A DNA stretch of 64,000 nucleotides, taken from contig JACRLT010000005.1 of NCBI GenBank assembly GCA_016235185.1, positions 1 through 64,000 on the forward strand, in the 5' to 3' direction. This DNA is from Candidatus Omnitrophota bacterium. GTDB lineage: Bacteria; Omnitrophota; Gorgyraeia; Velamenicoccales; Velamenicoccaceae. The position numbers and the translations under genes are program-made. The number at the start of each line of letters is the position of its first letter. Position 1 is the first letter of the stretch. This document shows positions 49,581 through 59,875 of this stretch, piece after piece. The notes below the pieces were generated by a model. It ran no database searches. It was not told the DNA's origin and saw only the letters and a program-made list of their open reading frames with translations.

Positions 49581-50600
49581 TTAATGAGAATGCCCGGGCA
49601 AATTATCGTGCGCATGATTAGGAATACGGTGATGCTCTTCCCCAGATGCATGCGTAGGGTCAATATGAATTGTGGCATTCGATAAATATTTCAAATGATG
49701 CAAAAGCTGGTGACGCACTTCATGGGCTATTTCGTGACCTTTTTCGACCGAGAGATGATCATCCACCGCCACGTTAACCTCCGCATGGAGCCGATGTCCA
49801 AGCCATCGCACGCGGATTTCTGCCACATCTTGCACGCCTTTAACATGGCTAACAGCATGCCGGATCTCGTCAACCACTTGCGGATCAACACCGTCAAGTA
49901 ACCGCGAGAAAACTGATTTCGCCGAATCCCACACGATCCAAAGTATGGCTATAGTAATAAGCATGCCAACAATCGGATCTGCCAAAGGAAATCCAAACCA
50001 TACCCCTATAGCACCGACAAGAACAGCCAAGCTCGTCAATCCGTCTACACGCGCATGATAACCATCCGCAATGAGGGCGGCACTGCCTATTTCCTTGCCA
50101 ACCTTTATACGAAATAAAGCTACTGCTTCATTGCCTAAAAAGCCGATTATCGAAGCAAGCGCGACCATCCAAAGGTATCCTATTTTCTGAGGATGGATAA
50201 ACCGTTCATAGGATTGATACCCGGCCACGATGGCGCTGAAAAGAATCGTAAGAACCACGGCGACACCTGCCAAATCTTCTACCCGGCCGTATCCATAAGT
50301 AAAACGTTTGGTAGCCTTGTGCTTTGCAAGCATAAAAGCAAACCACAAAGGAATGGCTGTCGCGGCATCACCGAAATTATGAATGGTATCCGCTAAAAGA
50401 GCCACGCTCCCGCTTAAAAAGACAACAATGATTTGAAATACAGCGGTAAGAAATAACCAAAAGAAAGACCATTTGACCGCCCAAATCCCACGCTCGCTGG
50501 TAAAAAGGGTGGCATCTACCGCACCATGAGTATGCCCGTGCTTTCCTTGGCCAAGTCCAGCTTTATGCGAATCCTCTTTATGATGAATATGGTTACTCAT
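49581..50600 (-). CDS. Cation diffusion facilitator (zinc/cobalt exporter)
   Basis: 339 residues. His-rich N-terminus (HIHHKEDSHKAGLGQGKHGH), six TM helices, metal site motifs HNFGDA in TM2 and HARVD in TM5, and a C-terminal cytoplasmic domain (VSHVKGVQDVAEIRVRWLGH, RLHAEVNVAVDDHLS). CDF proteins exchange Zn, Co or Cd for protons. The His-rich tails favour zinc. The start overlaps the end of the winged-helix fragment by 8 bp. Confidence 0.95.
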   Translation of the reverse strand: MSNHIHHKEDSHKAGLGQGKHGHTHGAVDATLFTSERGIWAVKWSFFWLFLTAVFQIIVVFLSGSVALLADTIHNFGDAATAIPLWFAFMLAKHKATKRFTYGYGRVEDLAGVAVVLTILFSAIVAGYQSYERFIHPQKIGYLWMVALASIIGFLGNEAVALFRIKVGKEIGSAALIADGYHARVDGLTSLAVLVGAIGVWFGFPLADPIVGMLITIAILWIVWDSAKSVFSRLLDGVDPQVVDEIRHAVSHVKGVQDVAEIRVRWLGHRLHAEVNVAVDDHLSVEKGHEIAHEVRHQLLHHLKYLSNATIHIDPTHASGEEHHRIPNHAHDNLPGHSH

Positions 50601-50862
50601 TACCCCTCTGAATCTCCCAATACCCGCCTCTATCAGGGCCCACGCGCTTGAGCAATCCTTTTTTCTTCAGCTGACTGATATTCTTATCTATGGCCGTTGT
50701 GCTTATGCCGACTTTATCCGATAATTCCTTCTTTGAAATATATGGGTTCTCCTTAACAAGGTCGAAAATCTTGCGCTGGCTTTCTGCCAACCTTTCTACC
50801 AACCCTTCTGCCAACCCCTTGCCTTCCTCCCATTTAGGTTGATTTATACATCGTCTCGGCAA
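50593..50862 (-). CDS. Detached winged-helix C-terminus of the AlbA_2 protein
   Basis: 89 residues from a TTG. QPKWEEGKGLAEGLVERLAE then a winged helix (IFDLVKENPYISKKELSDKV, GISTTAIDKNISQLKKKGLL) ending KRVGPDRGGYWEI. In the homologue at 46946 this follows the ATPase-like domain directly. Here about 46 codons and the frame have been lost at the junction with 50834-51814. Confidence 0.7.
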   Translation of the reverse strand: MPRRCINQPKWEEGKGLAEGLVERLAESQRKIFDLVKENPYISKKELSDKVGISTTAIDKNISQLKKKGLLKRVGPDRGGYWEIQRGNE

Positions 50863-51814
50863 TCAGAGGATTGCGCAAAATCGACTTCTCATGTCCGGTA
50901 AAAAAGTCCTCCGGATTAATTTCTTTAGGAAAAAGACCGGGGTTATAGATTTCGATACGATCCTTGAAAATCGCCACCTCATTGCCCTTGGGGTTAAAAT
51001 AATCCCGATGGCATAAAGAATTACCCACGGCCTCACGAATCGCCTCAACCGGGACCTCAGGGATTTCCTTGCGGGGCCCTGATTTTATTTCAGCCCGCCA
51101 TTTGATATTGCCGTTAACATAAACCTCGGCCTGCTGACGTAAGCTAAAAAGGTTACCCTTGAACGATTTGATATCCAAAAACGTCAGTTTGTCTGTCCCG
51201 GCAAAAATCGCGGCCTGAACTTCCAAAGAATTGTCATCGCAAAACAGAACCTCTGCCGCGCGCAATAAATGATTCCCTTCCAGCAGGTGTAGTTTATGCA
51301 ATGTCGTTTTTACGTTAACGAACTCGAAATCCACGCGCTTGACTGTCTTCGCCTTGCGCATGAATTCTTTAACCTCTTCTTCGTTAACGTCGGCAAGCGT
51401 CTTTTCGGATACCCCTTTATCCCAAAGAAAATTCTTCTTCTCCAAGAACCGTTCTTCAAGCTCCTGCGGACTCATACCTTTATCCGATTCCCCGACACGC
51501 ATATACGCCCGGCCATATGCAAAGTAAGGCCCCTTATTTCCCTTGGCCTCTACGACAATACAGTCTTTTCCGTCAATGTTACGCGCCTCTACCTTGGGAT
51601 AAACCTTCGGCTCCGTATTATCCACTACCGCCTGCGTCACATCCTTGATCGTCATCCGCCCAATGGTCATCCCTAAAATCTTACCGTGATCATCGATACC
51701 AAAGTACACCTCTCCCCGGCCGTGCTTATTGAGCATGGCGACAATGGAGATCACCGCTTCCTTAAGCTCCGCGGTGGATTTCTTGAATTCTATTGTTTCG
51801 GATTCTTTATGCAC
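50834..51814 (-). CDS. AlbA_2 domain plus ATP-binding region (C-terminus lost)
   Basis: 326 residues from GTG 51814 (GAGGAAT upstream). N-terminal AlbA_2/Schlafen-like domain: ESETIEFKKSTAELKEAVIS, GRGEVYFGIDDHGKILGM; then HATPase_c_4-like part (KWRAEIKSGPRKEIPEVPVE, GNEVAIFKDRIEIYNPG). Ends with AETMYKST where the homologue continues. The family is called RecG-like or transcriptional-regulator-like; function unresolved. Together with 50593-50862 it is one broken gene. Confidence 0.78.
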   Translation of the reverse strand: MHKESETIEFKKSTAELKEAVISIVAMLNKHGRGEVYFGIDDHGKILGMTIGRMTIKDVTQAVVDNTEPKVYPKVEARNIDGKDCIVVEAKGNKGPYFAYGRAYMRVGESDKGMSPQELEERFLEKKNFLWDKGVSEKTLADVNEEEVKEFMRKAKTVKRVDFEFVNVKTTLHKLHLLEGNHLLRAAEVLFCDDNSLEVQAAIFAGTDKLTFLDIKSFKGNLFSLRQQAEVYVNGNIKWRAEIKSGPRKEIPEVPVEAIREAVGNSLCHRDYFNPKGNEVAIFKDRIEIYNPGLFPKEINPEDFFTGHEKSILRNPLIAETMYKST

Positions 51815-52052
51815 CGTTATTCCTCGCTTTTCTCTTCGGTGACGCTTTAGCAATATCTACCCTGCCGAGAATCTCGTCCTGCGTCGGCTCCCGGCCGAGA
51901 ACGCCTCGTAAAATACCGGTGGCCGCCTCCGCCATCTTTTTACTTCTGTCCGCCTCTTCGACAAAAGATGCTTTCTTCGCTTCAAACTTTATTTCAATTC
52001 GCGGCGGATCCCCGAATCGTTTCTTAAAATTGTCATGAACTGTTCTACGCAT
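51807..52052 (-). CDS. Small protein of unknown function
   Basis: 81 residues: VHDNFKKRFGDPPRIEIKFE then a helical middle and basic tail. The start overlaps the DUF262 stop (TAATG), so it is translated with it. No family recognised; may be an accessory of the DUF262 protein. Confidence 0.65.
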   Translation of the reverse strand: MRRTVHDNFKKRFGDPPRIEIKFEAKKASFVEEADRSKKMAEAATGILRGVLGREPTQDEILGRVDIAKASPKRKARNNGA

Positions 52053-53155
52053 TATTTACTACCTATAATTTTCCCTTTTGTTTTCTTGTCCTGATAATAA
52101 TCAAAGACTTTTTTAAGAAATTCATGCCGTCTTTTTATTGAATATCCTTCAACAGAAGCTTGGAGAACATATTTTTGAAATTCCTCCATCACAGTTGAAT
52201 TGGCAGGTTTTTCATATTTGCTTAGAAGCTCCATGTTGTGATTAATTTCTTCAAGCAAACCAAAAAAACATTTTGCGAAAAGGGGAATCAGATTATTCCT
52301 TTTATTCACAAATAATTCTTCGACAAATAAATAAGCAGTCACAGCAATCGCACGACTCGAAATCATGGAACCTTTTTTCTTGAATGCTTTGTCTATTTCT
52401 TTCAGTACTTTTCTTATACGGTCAAGATTCTCATCATCCTTATTGAGGTCGTGATTTTCCTCGAAGAAATCCTCAATATCTTGCAGTCTTGCTCTTACAA
52501 ATTCGCCATTGGGCTTTGCCTTCGCAAACGAGTTGACGCATATTTGAGAAAGAGTAAAAGGCCGTGAAAATCTTTTCTCAGATAAATTCGTAATTCTAAA
52601 GAAAGGCCCACTGTTTCCTATTTCTTTATAGACAAAGTCACGAATTGTCCCAGTGCGCGTCTTTAACAACTCACCCGAATTAAGTCTAATGCCTAATTGA
52701 AGTCTTCTAAATATCTCTCTTACATACTCATCATCAAGCGGCTCATAAATAGTAAAACTTAGTGCATAATCCTCAATCTTTTTTGCATCCGTTGGATGCG
52801 TCTTTTTGAATTCTTCATATGTATATTCTTTTTCATAATGCCGAACCTTCAGCGAATGTTCTTCGCCGGGATCCGGTTTAAAGAATCGTAACAACGCTGT
52901 CATTCTCTGCTTACCATCGATACACTCATATTCAAATTGTTTGTTCCCTTCAACTTTAACGATATAGATCTTTGGGATATCTATATCCCTCAGAATTGAA
53001 TCCAGCAATAGCTGTTGCTGTTTTGGCGTCCAGATTTTTTCCCTCTGATAATCTGCATCTAAATCAATTCGATATACATAATCACCGATAAACTCTTTAA
53101 CAGATATATTGAGAAGCTTCCTATTCCCCATAAGTTCATGTTTTTTTGTAGTCAT
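52052..53155 (-). CDS. DUF262 (GmrSD N-domain/ParB-like) protein
   Basis: 367 residues. DADYQREKIWTPKQQQLLLD and ECIDGKQRMTALLRFF match the DUF262 core, where D-G-x-Q-R is the nucleotide/catalytic motif. Helical C-terminal part with no HNH nuclease domain. Stand-alone DUF262 proteins occur in defence islands and as type IV restriction parts. Follows the SIR2-like gene by 18 bp. Confidence 0.85.
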   Translation of the reverse strand: MTTKKHELMGNRKLLNISVKEFIGDYVYRIDLDADYQREKIWTPKQQQLLLDSILRDIDIPKIYIVKVEGNKQFEYECIDGKQRMTALLRFFKPDPGEEHSLKVRHYEKEYTYEEFKKTHPTDAKKIEDYALSFTIYEPLDDEYVREIFRRLQLGIRLNSGELLKTRTGTIRDFVYKEIGNSGPFFRITNLSEKRFSRPFTLSQICVNSFAKAKPNGEFVRARLQDIEDFFEENHDLNKDDENLDRIRKVLKEIDKAFKKKGSMISSRAIAVTAYLFVEELFVNKRNNLIPLFAKCFFGLLEEINHNMELLSKYEKPANSTVMEEFQKYVLQASVEGYSIKRRHEFLKKVFDYYQDKKTKGKIIGSK

Positions 53156-53173
53156 ATCTTTCCCTCCTAGGAA

Positions 53174-54166
53174 TCAAAGGCACTTTTTTAAATATTTTGT
53201 GTTATTAATTTCCGATGCTTGCAACATCTTCTCCGCTTTAGCTTTTAACCATATTTTGAAAGGATTTCCTACGTCACAATTGGATATCGTCTCATCCGCT
53301 ATTAACGTCTCCTCGATTTTATTCGGCTCAACAATGCTCGGGAAGAAACCATAATTTCTCTTTATTTGATGATGACCATTGGGCGGCTGGAAATCAATTA
53401 TTTGAATTTCAATACTTTTGCCTCTTTCACGATGCGCCTTAAACAATAGGTCGATCAAGCCAATATCATTTTGATTCAATGAGCACCCAACAATTCTGAG
53501 AACATCGCATTTAACAAGAAGCTCATATGCACGACCCCATATAAAATTGTACGGAGGCGCTAAATAATTTTTATTTATGCCGATAGGAATAATCGATATT
53601 TTCTTCCGCTTTTCATATATCGTTATCCTATTCCAATTAAAAGATCCATGTAGCTTCAACAAAGACGGTTTATCGTCTGCCGCTTCCGAAGTAAGACAAT
53701 AATTCGGCTTACTCCCTAATATTTTTTCATAAGCTTCATCTATGATGTTGTCATAATTCAGTGAAATTATCCCTAACAACTTTTCCCTATCTTCAATCTT
53801 GTTGTGGAGCTCAAAAAACGCCTTGTGCAAATAAAACTTTTGCCTTCGATTATTCGACAGCACTCTTTTGATATCCTCTTGAACTAATTTTTTCAATGAA
53901 CTAATGGTATAATCGGGCATCTCGTTAATTTCAAAGAGGCTGATAAACAATTCAATATTAAATTCACCTTTGGCTGAAGCGAATATTTCTTCGTGCTTCT
54001 TAAACCATGCTTGCCTTTGTGCTCTCTTGATTACTCTTTTAGAAACACTAGCAATAAGCAAACCATAGTTTTCCCTGAAAGTTTCATCTGGGCTACTTTC
54101 AGAATTTATAATTTCGGCATGAGTTGCGCCTGCGCCAAATAAATATACAATTTTTTTTAGTGACAT
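53174..54166 (-). CDS. SIR2-like NADase-type defence protein
   Basis: 330 residues. Rossmann start VYLFGAGATHAEI, ISLNYDNIIDEAYE (N-x-D motif), LLKLHGSFNW (catalytic His), and IVGCSLNQNDIGLIDLLF, all standard for SIR2_2-type domains that hydrolyse NAD in phage defence. It is placed directly after a DNA methyltransferase and before a DUF262 protein, within a type I restriction locus. Confidence 0.82.
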   Translation of the reverse strand: MSLKKIVYLFGAGATHAEIINSESSPDETFRENYGLLIASVSKRVIKRAQRQAWFKKHEEIFASAKGEFNIELFISLFEINEMPDYTISSLKKLVQEDIKRVLSNNRRQKFYLHKAFFELHNKIEDREKLLGIISLNYDNIIDEAYEKILGSKPNYCLTSEAADDKPSLLKLHGSFNWNRITIYEKRKKISIIPIGINKNYLAPPYNFIWGRAYELLVKCDVLRIVGCSLNQNDIGLIDLLFKAHRERGKSIEIQIIDFQPPNGHHQIKRNYGFFPSIVEPNKIEETLIADETISNCDVGNPFKIWLKAKAEKMLQASEINNTKYLKKCL

Positions 54167-54179
54167 AGCTCAATCCGGG

Positions 54180-55406
54180 TTATTTCTCCCACAAAATGAT
54201 ACTTTCGCGAGAGGGTTTCCTCTTATACTCTTTCATTTGCTGAGAACTATTGCCTCTATATCGAGCGACCCAAATCGCCCTTGGCTTCAGTCCAACCTGC
54301 TCCCCCGTCTCGGAAAGAATTTCATCAACGGGTATGTTGACTCCTGCAAAACGCACATTACTGATAACTAGAGCTATTTTGCCTTTCTTTTTTACTCTCT
54401 TTGACATTTCTCGCATAACAAGATACATGTCCTCAAAATAACCCTCCAGCATTTCTCCAATCCTCGGATTATTCGTACCATTCTTATTAATTCTTCCAAT
54501 TAACCTACACAATCTGGCTGATTTAACATAATCACCAGAATTATATTTTTTTCTAGCTTCAACATGTGATCGCAAAGTTTCATAACGAATTTTCTTTAAA
54601 TCATCATTACTCTTCACAAAATCAAAAAGCATTTCAAGGGAATAAATCCTCGTATAGTCGTGCCTATTTGGATACGGTGGTGAAGTTATAACAGCATCGT
54701 ATTTTCGTTCAGTATCGATTTCCCTTGCGTCGTTATACGATGCTGATACATCAATATTTTTCCATTTCATTGCTTCATTAAATTTCTGAACATCGGAAAT
54801 CATCGATTCAATTTTATTCATAAAAACTTCTTTTACTTTCCCTATCCGTACCCTTTGCTCCACAATCCGTAAGAAGCCACCCGATTTTGATGTATTACTG
54901 ACGGACTCTAGAATACTCAACATTCCAAGATTATAAAAATCTCGTGTTGTCGAATCACTGATCTCTTCGATCCCCTGTTTTATTTGAATAAGCTCATTTC
55001 TAACACTTGTACTAAATGCCTTTTTAGCAATTGGAATATTTGTTAAAGAAGGAATGTGCAGTGATATTTTTTTGCTCCGATCAAATTTCTTTTTTTCTGA
55101 TGAAAGCTTCTCTAAATTGTATTCCCGAGTTTTTACATTACTGAGAAAAATAGAAAAGGGAAGTATGTCAAATCCGCTTGAATTTATTCCTAACTCCTTA
55201 CAAGCAAGAAGCGTTGTCCCCCCGCCACAGAATGGATCCATGACCCATGATCCTTTTCTGAGTCCGAATTCATGGACTAAATTATCTACTAATGCCTTTG
55301 AATAACTGTGCTTAAAAGAATGCCAATTATAAATAGGTTTTTGTAAATCTCTATGTGGAGAGATTAAGTCGGATAAGCTATCTATTTTATCAACTATTTT
55401 AGTCAT
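54180..55406 (-). CDS. DNA amino-methyltransferase (N4-C/N6-A)
   Basis: 408 residues. AdoMet motif I DPFCGGGTTLLACKELG (about residues 57-73) and catalytic motif IV SPPYPNRHDYTR (about 238-249; SPPY favours N4-cytosine, but N6-adenine enzymes may have it). The long separation of motifs places the target-recognition part between them. Not part of HsdM; a separate modification enzyme. Confidence 0.87.
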   Translation of the reverse strand: MTKIVDKIDSLSDLISPHRDLQKPIYNWHSFKHSYSKALVDNLVHEFGLRKGSWVMDPFCGGGTTLLACKELGINSSGFDILPFSIFLSNVKTREYNLEKLSSEKKKFDRSKKISLHIPSLTNIPIAKKAFSTSVRNELIQIKQGIEEISDSTTRDFYNLGMLSILESVSNTSKSGGFLRIVEQRVRIGKVKEVFMNKIESMISDVQKFNEAMKWKNIDVSASYNDAREIDTERKYDAVITSPPYPNRHDYTRIYSLEMLFDFVKSNDDLKKIRYETLRSHVEARKKYNSGDYVKSARLCRLIGRINKNGTNNPRIGEMLEGYFEDMYLVMREMSKRVKKKGKIALVISNVRFAGVNIPVDEILSETGEQVGLKPRAIWVARYRGNSSQQMKEYKRKPSRESIILWEK

Positions 55407-55421
55407 ATGAACCCTATTGGA

Positions 55422-58400
55422 TTATCCTTCCTTCCCCGCCTCATAAGTGACCGCGAAGATTGAATCTGCAAGCCACTTGCGGAAGCTCTGGTTGTCGCTG
55501 TATTGCTTAAACAGCTCCGCATGATCCGTAAAGAGCCCTAAAAGCACCTTCTGTAACACCTTGTCGTGTTCGATGCGGGCATTTTGCTTGTCGGAATTCT
55601 TAATCGCGTTTCGGTAAGCCTTATCTGCTGAAACCTTCGCGGGAATTTCTTCCGCAATAACCTTGCGAATTTTATCAACATCTTTCCAATCAATATTGCC
55701 AAATTGATCGTTAAACATCTTGATAATATTGCTGAGCAAATCGAGATCGGGCTCTGCCTTTCTGCCTCCGCCGCTTGTCGGAACAGCGTCCACTTCCCCA
55801 TCCTTATCCATCAAAGCAATGTCTATGGCCGCCTTTGCTTCAACCCGATAACTATCCATATCAATTGCCTCTAAAACCCCTTTTGACAAATCTTCTTCTT
55901 TCGGAGCCGGAAGCTTGGGATTCAAAAAGTTTAAGAATATGGACAGCTTCTCCCATGCCGCATTCGTATACGGAAGGATCGTTGCCAAAAAGCTATAAGT
56001 TCTTACAAACGTCTTTGATTTTCCTTTAAAGTCGACCTGACCATCCTCATCAAGATTCTCTTTGTAAGCCGCCACGCAAGCATCAAGTATCGGATCGAGA
56101 CGATCCCGATCGGCTCCAGACAAATACAGCTGAACAAATTCCTCAACCTGCGGCCATGCGTATACCTGATAGCCATCCAAACTCGCCTGCAGATCATGAA
56201 GCTTGTTCGGATCCGTTTCTTCGCTCAAAATCGTAGTGCGATAATAAGGCTCGAAGGCTTCCCTGATAGTATCCGCGGTATTATAAAAATCGAGTACAAA
56301 GGAGTCATATTTCTGCGGATGCGCCTGGTTAAGCCGCGACAACGTCTGAACGGCCTTTATGTCCGTCAATTGCTTATCCACATACATGGTATGAAGCAAC
56401 GGCTCGTCGTAACCAGTCTGAAACTTCTCGGCGCAGATAAGAAACCGGTATGGCTCCTCCTCAAATCGGTCTGTAATCACATTGCTCGAAAAATCATTCA
56501 TCGATGATTCGGTTAATTTCTTCCCGTCATACTCATGTTCTCCGGAAAACGCAACGATAGCCTTATAACGACTCTTGATCTCTCTTAAGTAATCTTTAAT
56601 CGCATGATAATATTGAATCGCGCGCTCAACGCTCCCAGTCACCACCATTGCCCGCGCCTGACCATTAATCTTGCGATGCGCAATCACCTGTTCATGGAAA
56701 TGATCTACGATTATCTCCGCTTTTTGCCGAACCGCGTAATCATGGGATTCGACATAGTGGCGCAGTTTTTTGCGAGCCTTCTTCACATCAAATTGTGGAT
56801 CATCTGGAACAGTTTTCATAAGACGGTAATAGCTCTCGACCGTCGTGTAGTTCTTTAAAACATCCAAGATAAAACCTTCTTGGATCGCCTGCTTCATCGT
56901 GTAAGAGTGAAACGGACGGTGCTTAATCTTCTCGCCCTCTTTGAAGGGTTCACCAAAAATCTCAAGTGTTTTATTCTTGGGGGTCGCGGTAAAAGCGAAA
57001 TAACTGGAATTCTTCAACATCTTGCGGGATTCCATAATTCGGTTAACGGTATCCTCAAATGTCTCCTGCTCCTCTTCTTTCCCGTCTTCCGCAAGAACCC
57101 TGTGCATCTTCGCTGTTGTCCGGCCGCCTTGGCTTGAATGCGCCTCATCAATAATAATCGCGAACTTCCGATTGCGGTGCTCGTCGCCAATCTCATCAAG
57201 GATAAAAGGAAACTTCTGAACGGTTGAAATAATAATCTTCTTCCCTGATGTCAAAAATTTCTTAAGGTCTCCGGAATTCTCCGCATGCCCTACGGTAGAA
57301 GCGACTTGAGCGAATTGCTTAATAGTGTCTTTAATTTGCTTATCAAGAACCTTCCTGTCAGTAACAACGATCATTGAATCAAAGACTGGCTTATCATTCT
57401 TCTCAACGGCAATAAGCTGATGCGCCAACCACGCAATTGAATTGGACTTCCCGCTCCCGGCCGAATGTTGGATAAGATACCGCCTGCCAACGTCAGACTC
57501 GCGTGCTTTAGCAAGCAATACCCTGACAACGTCAAGCTGATGATATCGCGGAAATATCTGCCTTTGCTTCTTCCGGCCAGTGCGCTCGTCTTTCTCTTCG
57601 ACGATCTGAGCATAATTTTCTAATATATCGGTTAAACCCTTCTTGGTAAGAATCTCTTTCCAGAGATAATCGGTCTTTAGCCCATTCGGATTGGGGGGAT
57701 TACCGGCTCCGTCATTCCATCCTTTATTAAAAGGCAAAAACCATGAACCTTTACCTTTTAAATGCGTACACATCCTCACCTCATGATCATCCACGGCGAA
57801 ATGAATCATACAGCGGCCGAACTGAAACAAAAGCTCTCGAGGGTCGCGATCTCTCCTATACTGCTGAACAGCGTCCTCAACGGTCTGTTTAGTAAGGCTA
57901 TTTTTTAACTCAAAAGTGGCTATTGGTAATCCGTTTATAAAAAGGCACAAATCCAATGACAGTTGGGTTTCGTCTTTGCTATAACGCAATTGCCGGGTAA
58001 CGCTGAAGATATTTTGAGAAAAACGTTTTACCGCCTCTTTATTGCCCGCTGTAGGTGTACCATAAAACAAATCAATTGTATGGGGCCCATGCTTTGCGCC
58101 ATTACGAAGCACATCGATCACGCCCCGCTTAGCGATCTCCCCTTGGAGTCGCGCAAGGGATTGCTGGCGTTTTGGTGAATCGGATTCTAAATCGAGAGCT
58201 TCAACTAATTTGGGCTGGGTTGTTTTTATAAAAGATGCGAGCTTCTTTAAATCGATAGCGTGATCCCTATCATAGTCTGCCGGATCCCCGGGTATATATC
58301 CCTCACCACCGTAAGGAACAACTGGCTCCGCCACACCGCTTCCCGATTTTGCCGGATCACATGGGCGCCCTGTCAGCGCCATACAAATTAATTTTTCAAG

Positions 58401-58430
58401 GCCCTTTTCGCTTGTATCACTCGTCGGCAT
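55422..58430 (-). CDS. hsdR: Type I restriction enzyme R subunit
   Basis: 1002 residues. Nuclease D160...E174-x-K176 (LSLDL, FELKN). Helicase: P-loop SAGSGKSN (323-330), DEAHSSQGGRT (motif II), FTATPKNK (motif III), and QTGYDEPLLHTMYVDKQL (motifs V-VI). C-terminal helical HsdM-interacting region. Start overlaps the hsdS stop by 14 bp. Translocates DNA and cuts unmethylated targets with HsdM and HsdS. Confidence 0.96.
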   Translation of the reverse strand: MPTSDTSEKGLEKLICMALTGRPCDPAKSGSGVAEPVVPYGGEGYIPGDPADYDRDHAIDLKKLASFIKTTQPKLVEALDLESDSPKRQQSLARLQGEIAKRGVIDVLRNGAKHGPHTIDLFYGTPTAGNKEAVKRFSQNIFSVTRQLRYSKDETQLSLDLCLFINGLPIATFELKNSLTKQTVEDAVQQYRRDRDPRELLFQFGRCMIHFAVDDHEVRMCTHLKGKGSWFLPFNKGWNDGAGNPPNPNGLKTDYLWKEILTKKGLTDILENYAQIVEEKDERTGRKKQRQIFPRYHQLDVVRVLLAKARESDVGRRYLIQHSAGSGKSNSIAWLAHQLIAVEKNDKPVFDSMIVVTDRKVLDKQIKDTIKQFAQVASTVGHAENSGDLKKFLTSGKKIIISTVQKFPFILDEIGDEHRNRKFAIIIDEAHSSQGGRTTAKMHRVLAEDGKEEEQETFEDTVNRIMESRKMLKNSSYFAFTATPKNKTLEIFGEPFKEGEKIKHRPFHSYTMKQAIQEGFILDVLKNYTTVESYYRLMKTVPDDPQFDVKKARKKLRHYVESHDYAVRQKAEIIVDHFHEQVIAHRKINGQARAMVVTGSVERAIQYYHAIKDYLREIKSRYKAIVAFSGEHEYDGKKLTESSMNDFSSNVITDRFEEEPYRFLICAEKFQTGYDEPLLHTMYVDKQLTDIKAVQTLSRLNQAHPQKYDSFVLDFYNTADTIREAFEPYYRTTILSEETDPNKLHDLQASLDGYQVYAWPQVEEFVQLYLSGADRDRLDPILDACVAAYKENLDEDGQVDFKGKSKTFVRTYSFLATILPYTNAAWEKLSIFLNFLNPKLPAPKEEDLSKGVLEAIDMDSYRVEAKAAIDIALMDKDGEVDAVPTSGGGRKAEPDLDLLSNIIKMFNDQFGNIDWKDVDKIRKVIAEEIPAKVSADKAYRNAIKNSDKQNARIEHDKVLQKVLLGLFTDHAELFKQYSDNQSFRKWLADSIFAVTYEAGKEG

Positions 58431-59868
58431 TCACTACCTCCTCAGTATCTTCAATTTCCTCAGGAATTTCTTGCTCATCAACTGACGCCTGCTCATCAAT
58501 CTCCAGAACTTCGGGTAATTTAACATCACGTACATCAATTTTACCAGTCACGACATCTGAAATAAGACGCGAACGATATTCTTGAACGAAATTAATTGAG
58601 GCTTTTAATTGTTTTATCATTAACTCAAATTTTAACGTCTGTTCGTCAATATATTTATTGATCGCGAGTTGCTCATCCTTAGGAGGTAATGCAACTAAAT
58701 AATTTTTGACGAAACTCGAAGAAACTCTTTGTTGCCCAGCGGCACCTGTCATAGCCTCTGCCCCAAGCAACCGAAAAATGCGGGTTGTAGTTATGCGGTA
58801 TAAATAATCTGGGGAAATTTCCTCTTTTTTTGCGCGCAATACAATAAATTCAGATGTTCCAAAACCGAAGTCGGATTGAAGCTCATCTAGACAAGCCCCC
58901 TTCCCGTTTTCAAAACACGGCGTAATCTTTGCAATCACAACGTCATCTTTACGAAAATAAGTGTACCCTTGCCATACTTCGGAAATTGAACGCCGCTCAC
59001 TACAATCAATCTGTCCATCGCAACTAACTTTCTCCATGGGCAAAAATACGACTTTTTCGTTGGAATTTTTTGTAAAAGAACATTCCGCTCTAGAAGGCGC
59101 AAAATTGACAATCCGTTTTATTTTCTTTAGTTCCCAATGTTCCGGGATATCTCCAATCCACTCAACTCCAGAAGGTTTAAGACGCACGCTTGCATCAATA
59201 CCACGAGTAAGAGCTTCATAAATAACTGCTTGTTTCTGTTCATTAAGAAGCTTAACAACCTTTTGTTTGGCGCTAATATAGCGACGAATACGCTTGTCCG
59301 CATAATCAAGAAAATTCGTAATAGCTATTTGTTCTTCTCGACTGGGATATGGAAGCGAAACTCGTTTCAATCTGGACATAGGAATCCTGAGTCGGATAGT
59401 ATTCAATTTTCCAGTTGATTTTGACTCAATATACATAATGCCATTCCCGAGCCCGAATAGACTACGCTGAAAAACAACGTTATGAAAAATTGCATCAAAA
59501 TACTCCACTAAGTCATTTGAGTTTCTAGGGCGAAGCATATAATATACTGGACTTACCGCGCCAAAATATTTGGATAAACCAACAGATCCGACAACCACAT
59601 TCATGCTGTTTAAGACTATATCGCCGGGATAAGCAAGCATATATGCTGATAAATCTTCTTTTGATTTGTTGCCACCCGGGTCTTTATCAGCATACAGTAT
59701 TACTCCACGCGTCATGCTAAGTGAAAGAATATTATCGGTTTTAATGGGGCAATTCTTTTCTTTGCGCTCTTTTAGAAGTCTGGCTAAAGCCAAAACATCC
59801 CAATGCTCCGGTACTTCTCCGATCCATGGAACATACGAATTTTTATATTTTAGATAAGCTTTTACCAT
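58417..59868 (-). CDS. hsdS: Type I restriction specificity subunit
   Basis: 483 residues from ATG 59868. Two target-recognition domains, each introduced by W-I-G-D/E-I/V-P-E-H-W (near residues 15 and 235), with intervening conserved helices (LPYPSREEQIAITNFLDYAD; LPPKDEQLAINKYIDEQTLK). The repeated architecture matches bipartite recognition. The target sequence cannot be inferred. Confidence 0.94.
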   Translation of the reverse strand: MVKAYLKYKNSYVPWIGEVPEHWDVLALARLLKERKEKNCPIKTDNILSLSMTRGVILYADKDPGGNKSKEDLSAYMLAYPGDIVLNSMNVVVGSVGLSKYFGAVSPVYYMLRPRNSNDLVEYFDAIFHNVVFQRSLFGLGNGIMYIESKSTGKLNTIRLRIPMSRLKRVSLPYPSREEQIAITNFLDYADKRIRRYISAKQKVVKLLNEQKQAVIYEALTRGIDASVRLKPSGVEWIGDIPEHWELKKIKRIVNFAPSRAECSFTKNSNEKVVFLPMEKVSCDGQIDCSERRSISEVWQGYTYFRKDDVVIAKITPCFENGKGACLDELQSDFGFGTSEFIVLRAKKEEISPDYLYRITTTRIFRLLGAEAMTGAAGQQRVSSSFVKNYLVALPPKDEQLAINKYIDEQTLKFELMIKQLKASINFVQEYRSRLISDVVTGKIDVRDVKLPEVLEIDEQASVDEQEIPEEIEDTEEVVNADE

Positions 59869-59875
59869 CACCCTC

